NCBI RefSeq assembly: GCF_030687395.1
Contig: NZ_CP117430.1
Coordinates: forward strand, 1,736,001-1,800,000
Length of the DNA: 64,000 bases
Source: Pseudomonas wuhanensis
GTDB lineage: Bacteria > Pseudomonadota > Gammaproteobacteria > Pseudomonadales > Pseudomonadaceae
Reading direction: 5' to 3'
Both the position numbers and the translations under genes were made by a program. Within the stretch, counting starts at the first letter, position 1. Every line of letters begins with the position of its first letter. Below, in pieces: positions 1 through 8,163 of the stretch. The notes under the pieces are model-generated. The model was not told the DNA's origin, did not search any database, and was given only the letters and a program-made list of their open reading frames with translations.

Positions 1-113
1 GTACGTTGAAAGGCCTGGGCTTTAAATGGCGCAACGCGTCGGTGCGTTCGAACTTTGGCAATGATCTGGATGAGAATCGCTTGATCGTCAGCTATACCCT
101 GGCGCTTTGGTAA
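1..113 (+). CDS. C-terminal end of an OprD-family outer-membrane porin (partial)
   Basis: Only the last 36 codons are in the window, read in the frame whose TAA stop is at 111-113. The residues end in SYTLALW, with alternating polar and aromatic positions and a terminal aromatic residue. This is the usual last beta-strand and Bam signal of an OprD/OccD-type specific porin. A hairpin with a T-run follows the stop. The substrate cannot be judged from this fragment. The porin assignment is inferred from this short tail. Confidence 0.6.
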   Translation, partial: TLKGLGFKWRNASVRSNFGNDLDENRLIVSYTLALW

Positions 114-146
114 GTGTCTCGGTGATCGAACAAGAAATGATATCGA

Positions 147-180
147 CGGCCCGCCAGTCAGACTGGAGGGCCGTTTGTTT
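147..180. terminator. Bidirectional rho-independent terminator
   Basis: A GC-rich inverted repeat (CGGCCCGCCAGTC paired with GACTGGAGGGCCG, almost no loop) is followed on the plus strand by TTTGTTTT. It lies between the convergent porin and LysE genes, and the T-run touches the lysE-type stop codon. Confidence 0.75.
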
Positions 181-818
181 TACATCGACAGAATCAATCG
201 GCCAGCGAACAGAATCAGGATCACCCCCATGGTTCGTTCGAACCAGTGCCCCATGCGCATGAACAGCAACCGCACCCGGGTGCTGGAAAAAAACAGCGCC
301 ACGATCACGAACCACAAGGCATTCACGAAACACATCCACACCCCGTACAGTGCCTGAATCTGCAGTGGTGTCGAGGCGCTGATGATGGTCGTGAAGATTG
401 CCAGGAAAAACAGCGTGGCCTTGGGGTTGGTGGCGTTGGTCAGAAAACCTGTGGTGAACGCCTTCAGCAATGTTTGCTCGACCACCGGTTCGTCTGCACC
501 TTTGTCGCCTTCCAGCACGGTTTTGGGTTTGCTGCGTATCAGGCTCACGCCGAGGTACAAAATGTAGGCACCCCCAACGACCTTGGCCACCGTCAACAAC
601 CAGGGCGTGGTGTGCATCAGCGCGCCGACGCCAAGCAAGGTGTAAAGCACATGCACGGAAATGCCCGCGCCGATGCCCAGCGCCGTGCAAATCCCCACTA
701 AGCGGCCGAAACGCACGCTTTGGCGGATGGTCACGGCGAAATCCGGTCCGGGGGCGACCACGGCCAGAAAGTGGATCGTTGCCAGCGCCAGAAACTCGCC
801 CAGGTAATTTGAAAACAT
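180..818 (-). CDS. LysE/RhtB-family amino-acid exporter
   Basis: A 212-residue hydrophobic protein. It opens with the typical LysE/RhtB segment: helix 1, then the APGPDF motif near residues 22-27, then a Gly-rich helix around residues 44-60. Six membrane segments fit the family length of about 205-215. The family exports amino acids or derivatives (Lys, Arg, Thr, homoserine, Leu) by proton antiport; the substrate here is unknown. The ATG lies 1 nt after the TGA of the upstream oxygenase (TGAGATG), with GGAG just upstream, so the two are probably translationally coupled. The context suggests export of the oxygenase substrate or product. Confidence 0.9.
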   Translation of the reverse strand: MFSNYLGEFLALATIHFLAVVAPGPDFAVTIRQSVRFGRLVGICTALGIGAGISVHVLYTLLGVGALMHTTPWLLTVAKVVGGAYILYLGVSLIRSKPKTVLEGDKGADEPVVEQTLLKAFTTGFLTNATNPKATLFFLAIFTTIISASTPLQIQALYGVWMCFVNALWFVIVALFFSSTRVRLLFMRMGHWFERTMGVILILFAGRLILSM

Positions 819-819
819 C

Positions 820-1590
820 TCAGCTCCAGAAAGTCAGGGGTGAAGCATTGCCGCGATAACCGACAAAGAAGGAAAGGCTCAATCGCGGGTCGTCCACACC
901 CGGGGTCACCGAGTGCATGCAGCGCGAATTGAACATGATGAAATCACCCGGCTCAGGACGAATCTCCAGGGTCGGCGGGCCAAGCAAGGCCGGGTCGATG
1001 CCGTAACTGTCGCCACGCATTTCATCGAATTGGTCCGGGGAAATGTCGTGGTCCCACATCTGCAACGCGCCGCCCTCGGTCGGCATGTTCAGGTAGACGT
1101 TGCAGGCGAACTGCGCTTCCAGGCTTTTGGCCTGGAAACTGTCCGGCGCATCCTTGGCGAAAATGTCGTGATGGGCGAGGAAGCACACCCCGGGTTTGAC
1201 GACCCGGGATAGCCCCACATACATCTTGCGGCCATAGAGATTTTCCAGATGCGCCCCCGCCGGCCAGGACTCGTCGAGCATGCAGCGCAACGTGTCGACA
1301 GGGGAGGAGTAGGGCGCACAACGGCTGCGCAATTCGGCGATATTGCTGGTGGCGCGCTTGAAATAGTCCTCGATCAGCAGCGGCTGGTTTTCCGCTTCAT
1401 AAAACGCCATGCCAATGCGACCGATGCTCGGCGCGTTGATGTAGCCTTCGAAGCCCGGGGCGAGGATCTTGTCGCCGATCTGGATCGCCAGCGGCCCAGG
1501 CAACAAGCCTTTGACGCGGATGGCGAGGACTTCTTCGTTGGCCAGTTTTTGTATGCACGTCTCATCGAGACGCTCGACGTCAAGCATCAT
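820..1590 (-). CDS. Fe(II)/2-oxoglutarate-dependent oxygenase, probably acting on an amino acid
   Basis: A 256-residue protein with a readable facial triad: H140-x-D142, distal H226 in CMHSVTPG, and R236 (10 residues on, in DPRLSLSFF) for binding 2-oxoglutarate. Size and motif spacing recall the BesD/Hal group of free-amino-acid enzymes, where halogenases carry Gly in place of the triad Asp. Here the Asp is kept, so hydroxylation rather than chlorination is expected. That family placement is from memory and unverified. It lies between an AlaX editing gene and a LysE exporter. Two ATG codons in tandem open the frame (1590 and 1587); the upstream Shine-Dalgarno is weak (GGACC). Confidence 0.75.
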   Translation of the reverse strand: MMLDVERLDETCIQKLANEEVLAIRVKGLLPGPLAIQIGDKILAPGFEGYINAPSIGRIGMAFYEAENQPLLIEDYFKRATSNIAELRSRCAPYSSPVDTLRCMLDESWPAGAHLENLYGRKMYVGLSRVVKPGVCFLAHHDIFAKDAPDSFQAKSLEAQFACNVYLNMPTEGGALQMWDHDISPDQFDEMRGDSYGIDPALLGPPTLEIRPEPGDFIMFNSRCMHSVTPGVDDPRLSLSFFVGYRGNASPLTFWS

Positions 1591-1682
1591 GTTTTTAGGT
1601 CCATCTATCGATAGTCAACAGAGCCCGCGAATGCAGGCTCCCCCGGCGTCAGGCGATGACGGAGCCGACATCGCCCAAATGT

Positions 1683-2309
1683 TCAGTCCACGCTGTAGTG
1701 GACTGACAGCGCTCCCTTTTTCTGTGAAAGGGAAGCGATCGTGACCGTGCCCAAATCCTTCAGGCTCCGTACATGGGTGCCGCCGCAGCCGTAGGCGGGC
1801 AGCTCACCGAAACCGATTTCCCGGGCGCCTTCGCGCAACGACGTCAGGCGTGGCAGGTCATGGGCGATCCATTGCGTGATGCCGTATTGAATCGTCTGCG
1901 CATCGACCTCCTGCGCGCTATCACCCGGCTTGAATTGGACACGTCCTTCATCCGGCCAGTGATGAGCCTTGGTCGGCATCCAGCCCATCGCCTGGACGAA
2001 GTGACCGATCAGGTGCCCCGCTGAATGCATGCGCGTGTTGAACCGGCGGCGTTGCTCGTCGACCCGAATCAGGGTCATGCCGAGTTTTACCGGATGGTCG
2101 ACAAAATGGATGATCCGGTCCGGATCCTGAACCACGCGCAGCACCTGGCTTTCGCCGATCCAGCCGGTATCCCAGGGTTGCCCGCCGCCCTGAGGATGAA
2201 ACAGTGTGGCGCGCAGCACTACTGCGAATTCGTTCTCGTAGGGCGTGCAATCCAGGACTTCCACATTGGCCTTGAGGTCATCACTATGGAAAAAGAGGCG
2301 AAGCGTCAT
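1683..2309 (-). CDS. AlaX-type free-standing alanyl-tRNA editing protein
   Basis: 208 residues from the ATG at 2309, preceded by AAGGG. Longer upstream starts lack a Shine-Dalgarno. It has the second additional domain of AlaRS. The zinc ligands are H95-SAG-H99 and C175-GGT-H179, with the Gly-rich GGGQPWD loop at residues 41-47. Proteins of this kind hydrolyse Ser, Gly or other wrong amino acids from tRNA in trans. It is first in a minus-strand series with the oxygenase (93 bp downstream) and the LysE exporter, divergent from a LysR gene. The natural reading is that it clears tRNAs mischarged with the amino acid made or handled by the oxygenase. That role is inference. Confidence 0.85.
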   Translation of the reverse strand: MTLRLFFHSDDLKANVEVLDCTPYENEFAVVLRATLFHPQGGGQPWDTGWIGESQVLRVVQDPDRIIHFVDHPVKLGMTLIRVDEQRRRFNTRMHSAGHLIGHFVQAMGWMPTKAHHWPDEGRVQFKPGDSAQEVDAQTIQYGITQWIAHDLPRLTSLREGAREIGFGELPAYGCGGTHVRSLKDLGTVTIASLSQKKGALSVHYSVD

Positions 2310-2399
2310 ATTCCATGCCCTTATTAAAGTTTCTATTTTTATTATATGAACCGTGGAATTGCGTGATAATCCGTTCAAACATCAAAGGACTGTTGCGCT
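2310..2399. promoter_or_regulatory. Divergent control region between alaX and lysR
   Basis: This 90-bp AT-rich gap separates the alaX-oxygenase-lysE set from lysR. An interrupted dyad, ATTAT at 2341-2345 and ATAAT at 2366-2370, has LysR-like ends, but the arms are short. Divergent layout with a LysR gene usually means direct control of the neighbouring operon by an inducer. Confidence 0.4.
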
Positions 2400-3398
2400 G
2401 TGAGCATAAATCTTCCCCTGCCGCTGCTCGGTGAAATGGCGATTTTCGTCAAGGTTGTCGAGACCGGCAGTTTCTCCGAAGCGGCCCGCCAATTGGGCTC
2501 TTCACCCTCGGCGGTGAGTCGCAGTATTTCGCGGCTGGAGAAGGCACTCGCCACGCGGCTGCTGCAACGAACTACGCGTAAGTTGCGCCTGAGTGACGGT
2601 GGCGAAGAGGTGTTCAAGCGTTGCCAGGAGATGGTCAGCGCGGCGAAATCGGTGATGGAAATCAGCGGTCAGTTCACCCATGAGGCGGAAGGGCTGGTGC
2701 GCGTCAGCGTGCCTAAGGCCGTCGGGCGATTCGTGATTCATCCACACATGCCGGAATTCCTGCGGCGCTATCCCAAAGTGAATGTGGAGTTGTTGCTCGA
2801 GGACCGTCAGGTGGATTTGATCGACGACAACGTCGACCTGGCGATCCGTATTACCGATCGCCCTCCCGCCGGACTGGTGGGGCGGCAGTTGCTGACCATC
2901 GATCATTTGCTCTGTGCAACGCCGCAGTATCTGGCCGAGCACGGCACCCCGACTCATCCCCATGACTTGCTTAACCACAGCTGCATCTATCTGGGCGAAA
3001 CCCCGAGTGATGCGCGCTGGAAGTTCAAGAAAGGCAGCAAAGCCGTGACCGTCGGCGTGCGCGGACGTTATGCCGCCAATCACACGGGCGTGCGACTGGG
3101 CGCGGTATTGCAACACATCGGAATCGGCAGCCTGCCGTACTTCACTGCCCGTTATGCGCTGGAACAAGGGCTGATCGTGCAGGTTCTGCCGGACTGGACT
3201 TTTCTGGCGTCCTACCACGGAGGTGCGTGGCTGCTGCATTCGCCAACCCGCTATCTACCGCCCAAGTTACGGGTGTTTATCGACTATCTGGTGGAATGCC
3301 TGGAGAAGGAACCGACCTTGAGCAGGCCGGGCAAGCCAAGTGCGTTGGGCAAGGTCGCGGCAGAGTATGAGCTGCCCGAGAGTGATGGGTTGCTTTGA
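2400..3398 (+). CDS. LysR-family transcriptional regulator
   Basis: 332 residues from a GTG start. The N-terminal winged helix spans residues 10-65, with FVKVVETGSFSEAARQLG followed by SPSAVSRSISRLE. A periplasmic-binding-like effector domain runs from about 95 to 300. It belongs to the CrgA/AaeR-like branch by its DRPPAGLVGRQL loop. It diverges from the alaX-oxygenase-lysE genes and is the likely regulator of that set. The inducer is unknown; an amino acid would fit the neighbours. Confidence 0.9.
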   Translation: MSINLPLPLLGEMAIFVKVVETGSFSEAARQLGSSPSAVSRSISRLEKALATRLLQRTTRKLRLSDGGEEVFKRCQEMVSAAKSVMEISGQFTHEAEGLVRVSVPKAVGRFVIHPHMPEFLRRYPKVNVELLLEDRQVDLIDDNVDLAIRITDRPPAGLVGRQLLTIDHLLCATPQYLAEHGTPTHPHDLLNHSCIYLGETPSDARWKFKKGSKAVTVGVRGRYAANHTGVRLGAVLQHIGIGSLPYFTARYALEQGLIVQVLPDWTFLASYHGGAWLLHSPTRYLPPKLRVFIDYLVECLEKEPTLSRPGKPSALGKVAAEYELPESDGLL

Positions 3399-3419
3399 GG
3401 CCAAGATCCCGGCCAACAA

Positions 3420-3454
3420 AAAAGGCCCGTATGTTCAACCATGCGGGCCTTTTG
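3420..3454. terminator. Bidirectional rho-independent terminator
   Basis: The inverted repeat AAAGGCCCGTATG / CATGCGGGCCTTTT has a short loop, an A-run on the left and a T-run on the right. It ends both lysR (plus) and the 135-aa gene (minus). Confidence 0.85.
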
Positions 3455-3471
3455 CATTTCTGACGATGGGA

Positions 3472-3879
3472 TCAGTGCTTGCTGTCCTGGTTCGACATCG
3501 CCAGCAGCTGTTTTTCCTGATTCCAGTCGAACGGTTCGTCGTTCTGTTCGGCTTCAAAGCGACGTTCTTCAAGGGCCTGGTACAGGTCGATTTCATCATC
3601 GGGCATGTAATGCAGGCAGTCGCCGGCGAAGTACCACAGCAGGTCGCGCGGGACCAGGTGGGCGATTTGCGGATAGCGAGTGATCACCTGACACAGAATG
3701 TCCTGGCCCAGGTATTGGCTTTCGATCGGGTCGACCGGCAGCAATGCACGCAGTTCGTCGAAGCGATCCAGGAACAAGGCATGGCTTTCTTCGGGAACCT
3801 GTTCGGCCTCACCTACGGCGACCAGGATGCTGCGCAGGTGGTCGAGCAAGACGAGATGATCGGCAACGACGTTGGACAC
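3472..3879 (-). CDS. Conserved hypothetical protein (PA2816-like)
   Basis: 135 residues from the GTG at 3879, chosen because TTGAGGACTTATCTC gives a good Shine-Dalgarno 8 nt before it. A TTG seven codons upstream has none. It is acidic and helical with no signal peptide, and contains the segments HLVPRDLLWYFAGDCLHYMPDDEI and a Glu-rich C-terminus. The equivalent position beside fadE is kept in P. aeruginosa (PA2816, from memory). No function can be assigned. Confidence 0.75.
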   Translation of the reverse strand: MSNVVADHLVLLDHLRSILVAVGEAEQVPEESHALFLDRFDELRALLPVDPIESQYLGQDILCQVITRYPQIAHLVPRDLLWYFAGDCLHYMPDDEIDLYQALEERRFEAEQNDEPFDWNQEKQLLAMSNQDSKH

Positions 3880-3940
3880 GAGATAAGTCCTCAAGAGCAA
3901 AACGGGCGCGAGAGTATAAAGCTCCTGCGCCCCATTTCAC

Positions 3941-3985
3941 ATGGTGAAGAGCCATATGGTAAAGAGCCACGGTAAAGAGCCCCAT
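3941..3985. repeat. Three short tandem repeats
   Basis: GGTGAAGAGCC at 3943, GGTAAAGAGCC at 3958 and GGTAAAGAGCC at 3971 recur with spacings of 15 and 13 bp. They lie upstream of the small 135-aa gene and just past the end of fadE. No coding sense was seen. They could be slippage products or tandem sites for a protein. Confidence 0.6.
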
Positions 3986-4007
3986 GCAAGACACAGGGTT
4001 CGCCCGA

Positions 4008-6455
4008 TCAGCGGACCTTGCCTTTGGCCAATACCAGCTCCTTTGGGTCGAAATCATCGACATCAATCACCTTGCGTCGCGCCACTTCTGCCTCACGCAA
4101 GGTCTGGGCTTCAACCGGTTGCAAGACGCCACCCTCCAGAGCGGCATCGATGGCAGATTCTCCGAGCGTGGGTTTGACCTGGCGACTTTTCAACGCCGTA
4201 TTGAGTTTTTTCTGTACCGGTTTGGCCGCGTTCAGCAAATCGCAAGCGTGCTGCAGGGCGCCGACCGAATCATCTGGTGATTGCGGGCGATAGCAGCCCC
4301 CCAGTAACTCCTCAAGCGTTGGATCGCCCTTGGGGCGGCCGATGACGGCTGCGACGTTGGCCGCCAGTCTGTCCGACGGGCCTCTGTGGCGACGACCGAA
4401 AGGGAACACCATCACCCGCATCAGGCATCCAAGCACCTTGTTCGGGAAGTTGGTCAGCAGTTCGTCCAGCGCACGTTCGGACTGGCCGAGGCTCTCTTCC
4501 ATGGCCCAGGTGAACAGCGGATGCATATGCTCCGGCGAATCGAGATCGTGATAACGCTTGAGTGCACCGGAGGCCAGATACAGGTAGCTGAGCACATCCC
4601 CCAGACGTGCGGACAGCCGTTCACGACGTTTCAAATCACCGCCCAGCAGCATCATGCTCAGGTCTGCAAGCAGAGCAAAGGCTGCGGCCTGACGGTTGAG
4701 TGCACGGAAATAGCCTTGGCTGAGCTTGTCCCCGGGCATGTGTTCGAAATGCCCGAGCCCGAGGTTCAGCACCAGGGTGCTGGCGGCGTTGCACACGGCA
4801 AAACCAATGTGATCGAGCAGCAGTGCATCGAACTCGATCAGGGCCTGTTGTTTGTCTTCGCGGTGGGCGAGGGCCATTTCCTTGAGCACGAACGGATGGC
4901 AGCGAATAGCGCCCTGGCCGAAGATCATCAAGTTGCGTGTCAGGATGTTCGCACCTTCGACCGTGACGGAAATGGGCGCACCTTGCCAGCTGCGCGCCAG
5001 GTAGTTGTTCGGGCCCATGATAATGGCCCTGCCGCCGTGAACATCCATGGCGTGGCTGATGCATTCGCGGCCGCGTTCGGAGAGGTGATATTTGATAATG
5101 GCCGAAGGTACCGACGGCTTTTCGCCGAGGTCGACCGCGTTGGCGGTGAGCATCCGTGCGCTGTCCATCAGCCAGGTACTGCCGCCGATCCGCGCCAGTG
5201 CTTCCTGAATCCCTTCGAAGGCTGACAGCGGTGCGTTGAATTGTTCACGAACCTGCGCGTATTGGCCCGTCACCAGACTGGTGAACTTGCCCGCAGCGGT
5301 ACCGATGGCAGGCAGCGAAATGGAGCGCCCGACCGACAGGCAGTTCATCAGCATCATCCAGCCCTCGCCGAGCATCTCCTGACCGCCGATGATGAATTCC
5401 AAAGGTACGAACACATCCTTGCCAGAGTTCGGACCGTTCATGAATGAGGCGCCCAGCGGCAGGTGACGGCGACCGATTTCTACACCGGGGGTCTGGGTTG
5501 GAATCAAGGCGAGGCTGATCCCCAGGTCGACTTTGTCGCCCAGCAGATGGTCCGGGTCATAGGCCTTGAAGGCCAGGCCGATCAAGGTCGCCACCGGGCC
5601 GAGGGTGATGTAGCGTTTTTCCCAGTTCAGACGCAGGCCGAGGGTTTCCTTGCCTTCCCATTCACCTTTGCAGATCACTCCGGTGTCGGTCATTCCGCCG
5701 ACGTTGGAGCCCGCCATCGGACCCGTCAAGGCAAAGCAGGGGATATCGTCACCGCGTGCCAGCCGTGGCAGGTAATGATTGCGTTGTTCGTCGGTGCCGT
5801 AATGCAGCAGCAGTTCCGCCGGGCCGAGGGAGTTGGGCACCATGACGGTCGACGCCAGGTCGCCGCTGCGGGTGGCCAGTTTCATCGCTACCTGGGAGTG
5901 CGCATAAGCCGAGAAGCCTTTGCCTCCGTATTCTTTGGGAATGATCAGGGCAAAAAAACCATGCTTTTTGATGTGGTCCCAAGCCTGGGGCGGCAGATCC
6001 ATCAACTGGGCGATCTGCCAATCGCTGACCATGGCGCAGAGCTCTTCGGTCGGGCCATCGATGAACGCTTGTTCCTCTTCGCTCAGTTGCGCTTTTGGAT
6101 AGGCCAGCAGTTTGTTCCAGTCCGGGCGACCGCTGAACAGCTCGCCATCCCACCAGACCGTGCCGGCTTCAATGGCTTCACGCTCGGTTTGCGACATCGG
6201 CGGCAGGTTTTTTTGAAACCATCCGAATATTGGCGCCGTGAAGAGTTTTCGGCGCAGATCCGGCAGCACCAGGAAAGCGCTCACGACCGCGAGCATCACC
6301 CAGAAAATCAGCATCAGCCAGACGGGGGCATGGCTGAAGATGCCCATCGCCAGCAGATAGGCCGCAATGATGCCCAAGGCGGGCAGAGGCGCAGTGCGCC
6401 GATGTGCCAGGTAGGCAATCCCGACCACCAGAACCAGTATCCACAACAGCAACAT
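4008..6455 (-). CDS. fadE: Long FadE-type acyl-CoA dehydrogenase
   Basis: 815 residues from the ATG at 6455, with GGAG 8 nt upstream. An ORF opening two codons earlier uses TTG. The enzyme makes the first, FAD-dependent oxidation of fatty-acyl-CoA in beta-oxidation. Two hydrophobic helices (residues 2-20 and 25-60) anchor it to the membrane, as in E. coli FadE. The dehydrogenase core follows (IPKEYGGKGFSAYAHSQ, CFALTGPMAGSNVGG, GGRAIIMGPNNYLAR) with a long C-terminal domain of the DUF1974 type. Length matches the E. coli enzyme of about 814. It stands as a single gene divergent from the transglutaminase-like gene. Confidence 0.93.
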   Translation of the reverse strand: MLLLWILVLVVGIAYLAHRRTAPLPALGIIAAYLLAMGIFSHAPVWLMLIFWVMLAVVSAFLVLPDLRRKLFTAPIFGWFQKNLPPMSQTEREAIEAGTVWWDGELFSGRPDWNKLLAYPKAQLSEEEQAFIDGPTEELCAMVSDWQIAQLMDLPPQAWDHIKKHGFFALIIPKEYGGKGFSAYAHSQVAMKLATRSGDLASTVMVPNSLGPAELLLHYGTDEQRNHYLPRLARGDDIPCFALTGPMAGSNVGGMTDTGVICKGEWEGKETLGLRLNWEKRYITLGPVATLIGLAFKAYDPDHLLGDKVDLGISLALIPTQTPGVEIGRRHLPLGASFMNGPNSGKDVFVPLEFIIGGQEMLGEGWMMLMNCLSVGRSISLPAIGTAAGKFTSLVTGQYAQVREQFNAPLSAFEGIQEALARIGGSTWLMDSARMLTANAVDLGEKPSVPSAIIKYHLSERGRECISHAMDVHGGRAIIMGPNNYLARSWQGAPISVTVEGANILTRNLMIFGQGAIRCHPFVLKEMALAHREDKQQALIEFDALLLDHIGFAVCNAASTLVLNLGLGHFEHMPGDKLSQGYFRALNRQAAAFALLADLSMMLLGGDLKRRERLSARLGDVLSYLYLASGALKRYHDLDSPEHMHPLFTWAMEESLGQSERALDELLTNFPNKVLGCLMRVMVFPFGRRHRGPSDRLAANVAAVIGRPKGDPTLEELLGGCYRPQSPDDSVGALQHACDLLNAAKPVQKKLNTALKSRQVKPTLGESAIDAALEGGVLQPVEAQTLREAEVARRKVIDVDDFDPKELVLAKGKVR

Positions 6456-6703
6456 ATTCAATTCTCCATGAAGCCAGGGGCAAAACCACTTTCAGAGCTT
6501 AGACGGCATCCATAAAAATGGGTGGTCAGAGCATGAGTCTGAGCGTGTAGGAAGCAACGGCTGAAATCCGTCAGTTATTTCGAGGGCGGACGGTTGAACG
6601 CTTTCGTCAACAGGTCGGCAAACGCTGATATTTGGCCGAAACGTCGTTATCTCTGTGCTGAAGCTGTCGCTAGACTCGTGGCTTCCCCCTGGAGATTGTT
6701 CCC

Positions 6704-7363
6704 ATGCACACATGTCTGAGCCCCGGCCGCTTCATCGACAGTGACCACCCCTCGGTGGTGGAGTTCGCCGAAAAACATCGTGGCGCCGGGCGCGGTTCAC
6801 TCGAACAAGCGATCAATCTCTATTACGCAGTGCGTGAGGCCGTGCGCTACAACCCTTACACCTTCAGTCGCGATCCAGAGACCTTGCGCGGCAGCTATGC
6901 GCTGGCGGCGGGGGAGAGTTATTGCGTGCCCAAAGCCACGCTGCTGGCGGGTGCAGCACGGCATTGCGGGATCCCGGCGCGTATCGGTCTGGCAGATGTG
7001 CGCAATCACCTGTCGACGCCGCGTCTGCTCGAATTGCTCAAAAGCGATGTGTTCGCCATGCACGGCTACACCGAGTTGTACCTGAACGATCGTTGGGTCA
7101 AAGCCACCCCAGCCTTCAATCAACAACTCTGTGAATTGTTCAATGTCGCGCCGCTGGAGTTCGACGGGATCAACGACAGCGTGTTCCACCCCTTCAACCG
7201 TGACGGCGAGCAGTTGATGGAATATCTGATCGATCACGGCCAGTTCACTGATGTGCCGGAAGCGTTCTTTTTCGAACACCTGGAAAAGTGCTATCCGCAT
7301 CTGTTCGGCGAGCAATTGCCGGTGCTGCTGGGTGACATGCAGAGCGATTTGAGTCGCGCCTGA
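6704..7363 (+). CDS. Transglutaminase-like cysteine protein
   Basis: 219 residues. The transglutaminase-like core shows Cys74 in ESYCVPKATL and His120 in MHGYTELYL, the first two triad residues. The usual third residue (Asp in a DP pair after the following strand) appears as ATP around 134-136, so a classic Cys-His-Asp triad is not obvious. There is no signal peptide, so it is probably cytoplasmic. Members may be peptidases or amidases. The same gene lies between fadE and a GST in P. aeruginosa (from memory). GGAGA precedes the ATG. Confidence 0.8.
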   Translation: MHTCLSPGRFIDSDHPSVVEFAEKHRGAGRGSLEQAINLYYAVREAVRYNPYTFSRDPETLRGSYALAAGESYCVPKATLLAGAARHCGIPARIGLADVRNHLSTPRLLELLKSDVFAMHGYTELYLNDRWVKATPAFNQQLCELFNVAPLEFDGINDSVFHPFNRDGEQLMEYLIDHGQFTDVPEAFFFEHLEKCYPHLFGEQLPVLLGDMQSDLSRA

Positions 7364-7406
7364 TCCGGCGTATGCTGCCTGCGCATTCATCCAAGAAGGG
7401 GCGGTC

Positions 7407-8030
7407 ATGCTGAAGATCTGGGGTCGGAAAAACTCGTCGAATGTCAGGAAGCCGTTGTGGGCGGCCGAAGAACTGGGCCTGGCCTATGAAGCCATCGATG
7501 CCGGTGGCGCCTTTGGCGTGGTCGACACACCTGAGTACCGCGCGCTGAATCCTAACGGCCGCGTGCCGGTGATCGAAGACGACGGTTTCGTGCTGTGGGA
7601 ATCCAACACCATCGTTCGTTATCTGATGGCCCGTCACGCCAGCGATACGGCCTGGTATCCGACAGACCTGCAGGCCCGAGCCTCGGCCGAAAAGTGGATG
7701 GACTGGACCACTTCAAGTTTTGCCACCCCCTTCCGCACGGTGTTCTGGGGTGTGTTGCGCACCCCGCAAGACCAGCAGGACTGGCCGGCCATCAAGGCAG
7801 CGATCAAGGAGTGCGACGATCTGCTGTCGATGGCCGATCAAGCGCTGGCGGCCAAACCGTACCTGTCCGGCGATGAGATCGGCATGGGTGACATTCCCTT
7901 GGGCAGCTTCATTTATGCCTGGTTCGAGATGCCGATCGAGCGTGCGCCGCAGCCTCATTTGCAGGCCTGGTACGAGCGCCTGAAACAGCGTCCGGCGTAT
8001 CGCAAAGCCGTCATGACCGCGTTGACTTAA
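7407..8030 (+). CDS. Glutathione S-transferase family protein
   Basis: 207 residues. It has a thioredoxin-fold N-domain with KNSSNVRK near the active site, NPNGRVPVIEDDGFVLWESNTIVRY (cis-Pro and the Glu-Ser pair binding the gamma-glutamyl group) and an all-helical C-domain. It resembles the GstB/YliJ type acting on small electrophiles, with Ser in place of Tyr at the active site. It lies 43 bp after the transglutaminase-like gene with AAGAAGGGG upstream and may share its transcript. Confidence 0.88.
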   Translation: MLKIWGRKNSSNVRKPLWAAEELGLAYEAIDAGGAFGVVDTPEYRALNPNGRVPVIEDDGFVLWESNTIVRYLMARHASDTAWYPTDLQARASAEKWMDWTTSSFATPFRTVFWGVLRTPQDQQDWPAIKAAIKECDDLLSMADQALAAKPYLSGDEIGMGDIPLGSFIYAWFEMPIERAPQPHLQAWYERLKQRPAYRKAVMTALT

Positions 8031-8163
8031 TACTCACTATCGACACGCATGACTGTACTTGTGTGGCAGCGACAAGCACCATTGCGCTCGTGCGCCGCGG
8101 TTGCATTGCTCGCCGCCCGCCCTTATTTATTCCTTTCTTCCCTTCTTGGTGCGTAAATCCGAT

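Noticed and set aside
820..1590. Radical halogenase
   Set aside because: The motif is His-x-Asp, and 2OG halogenases replace the Asp by Gly or Ala to make room for chloride. Hydroxylase is more likely.
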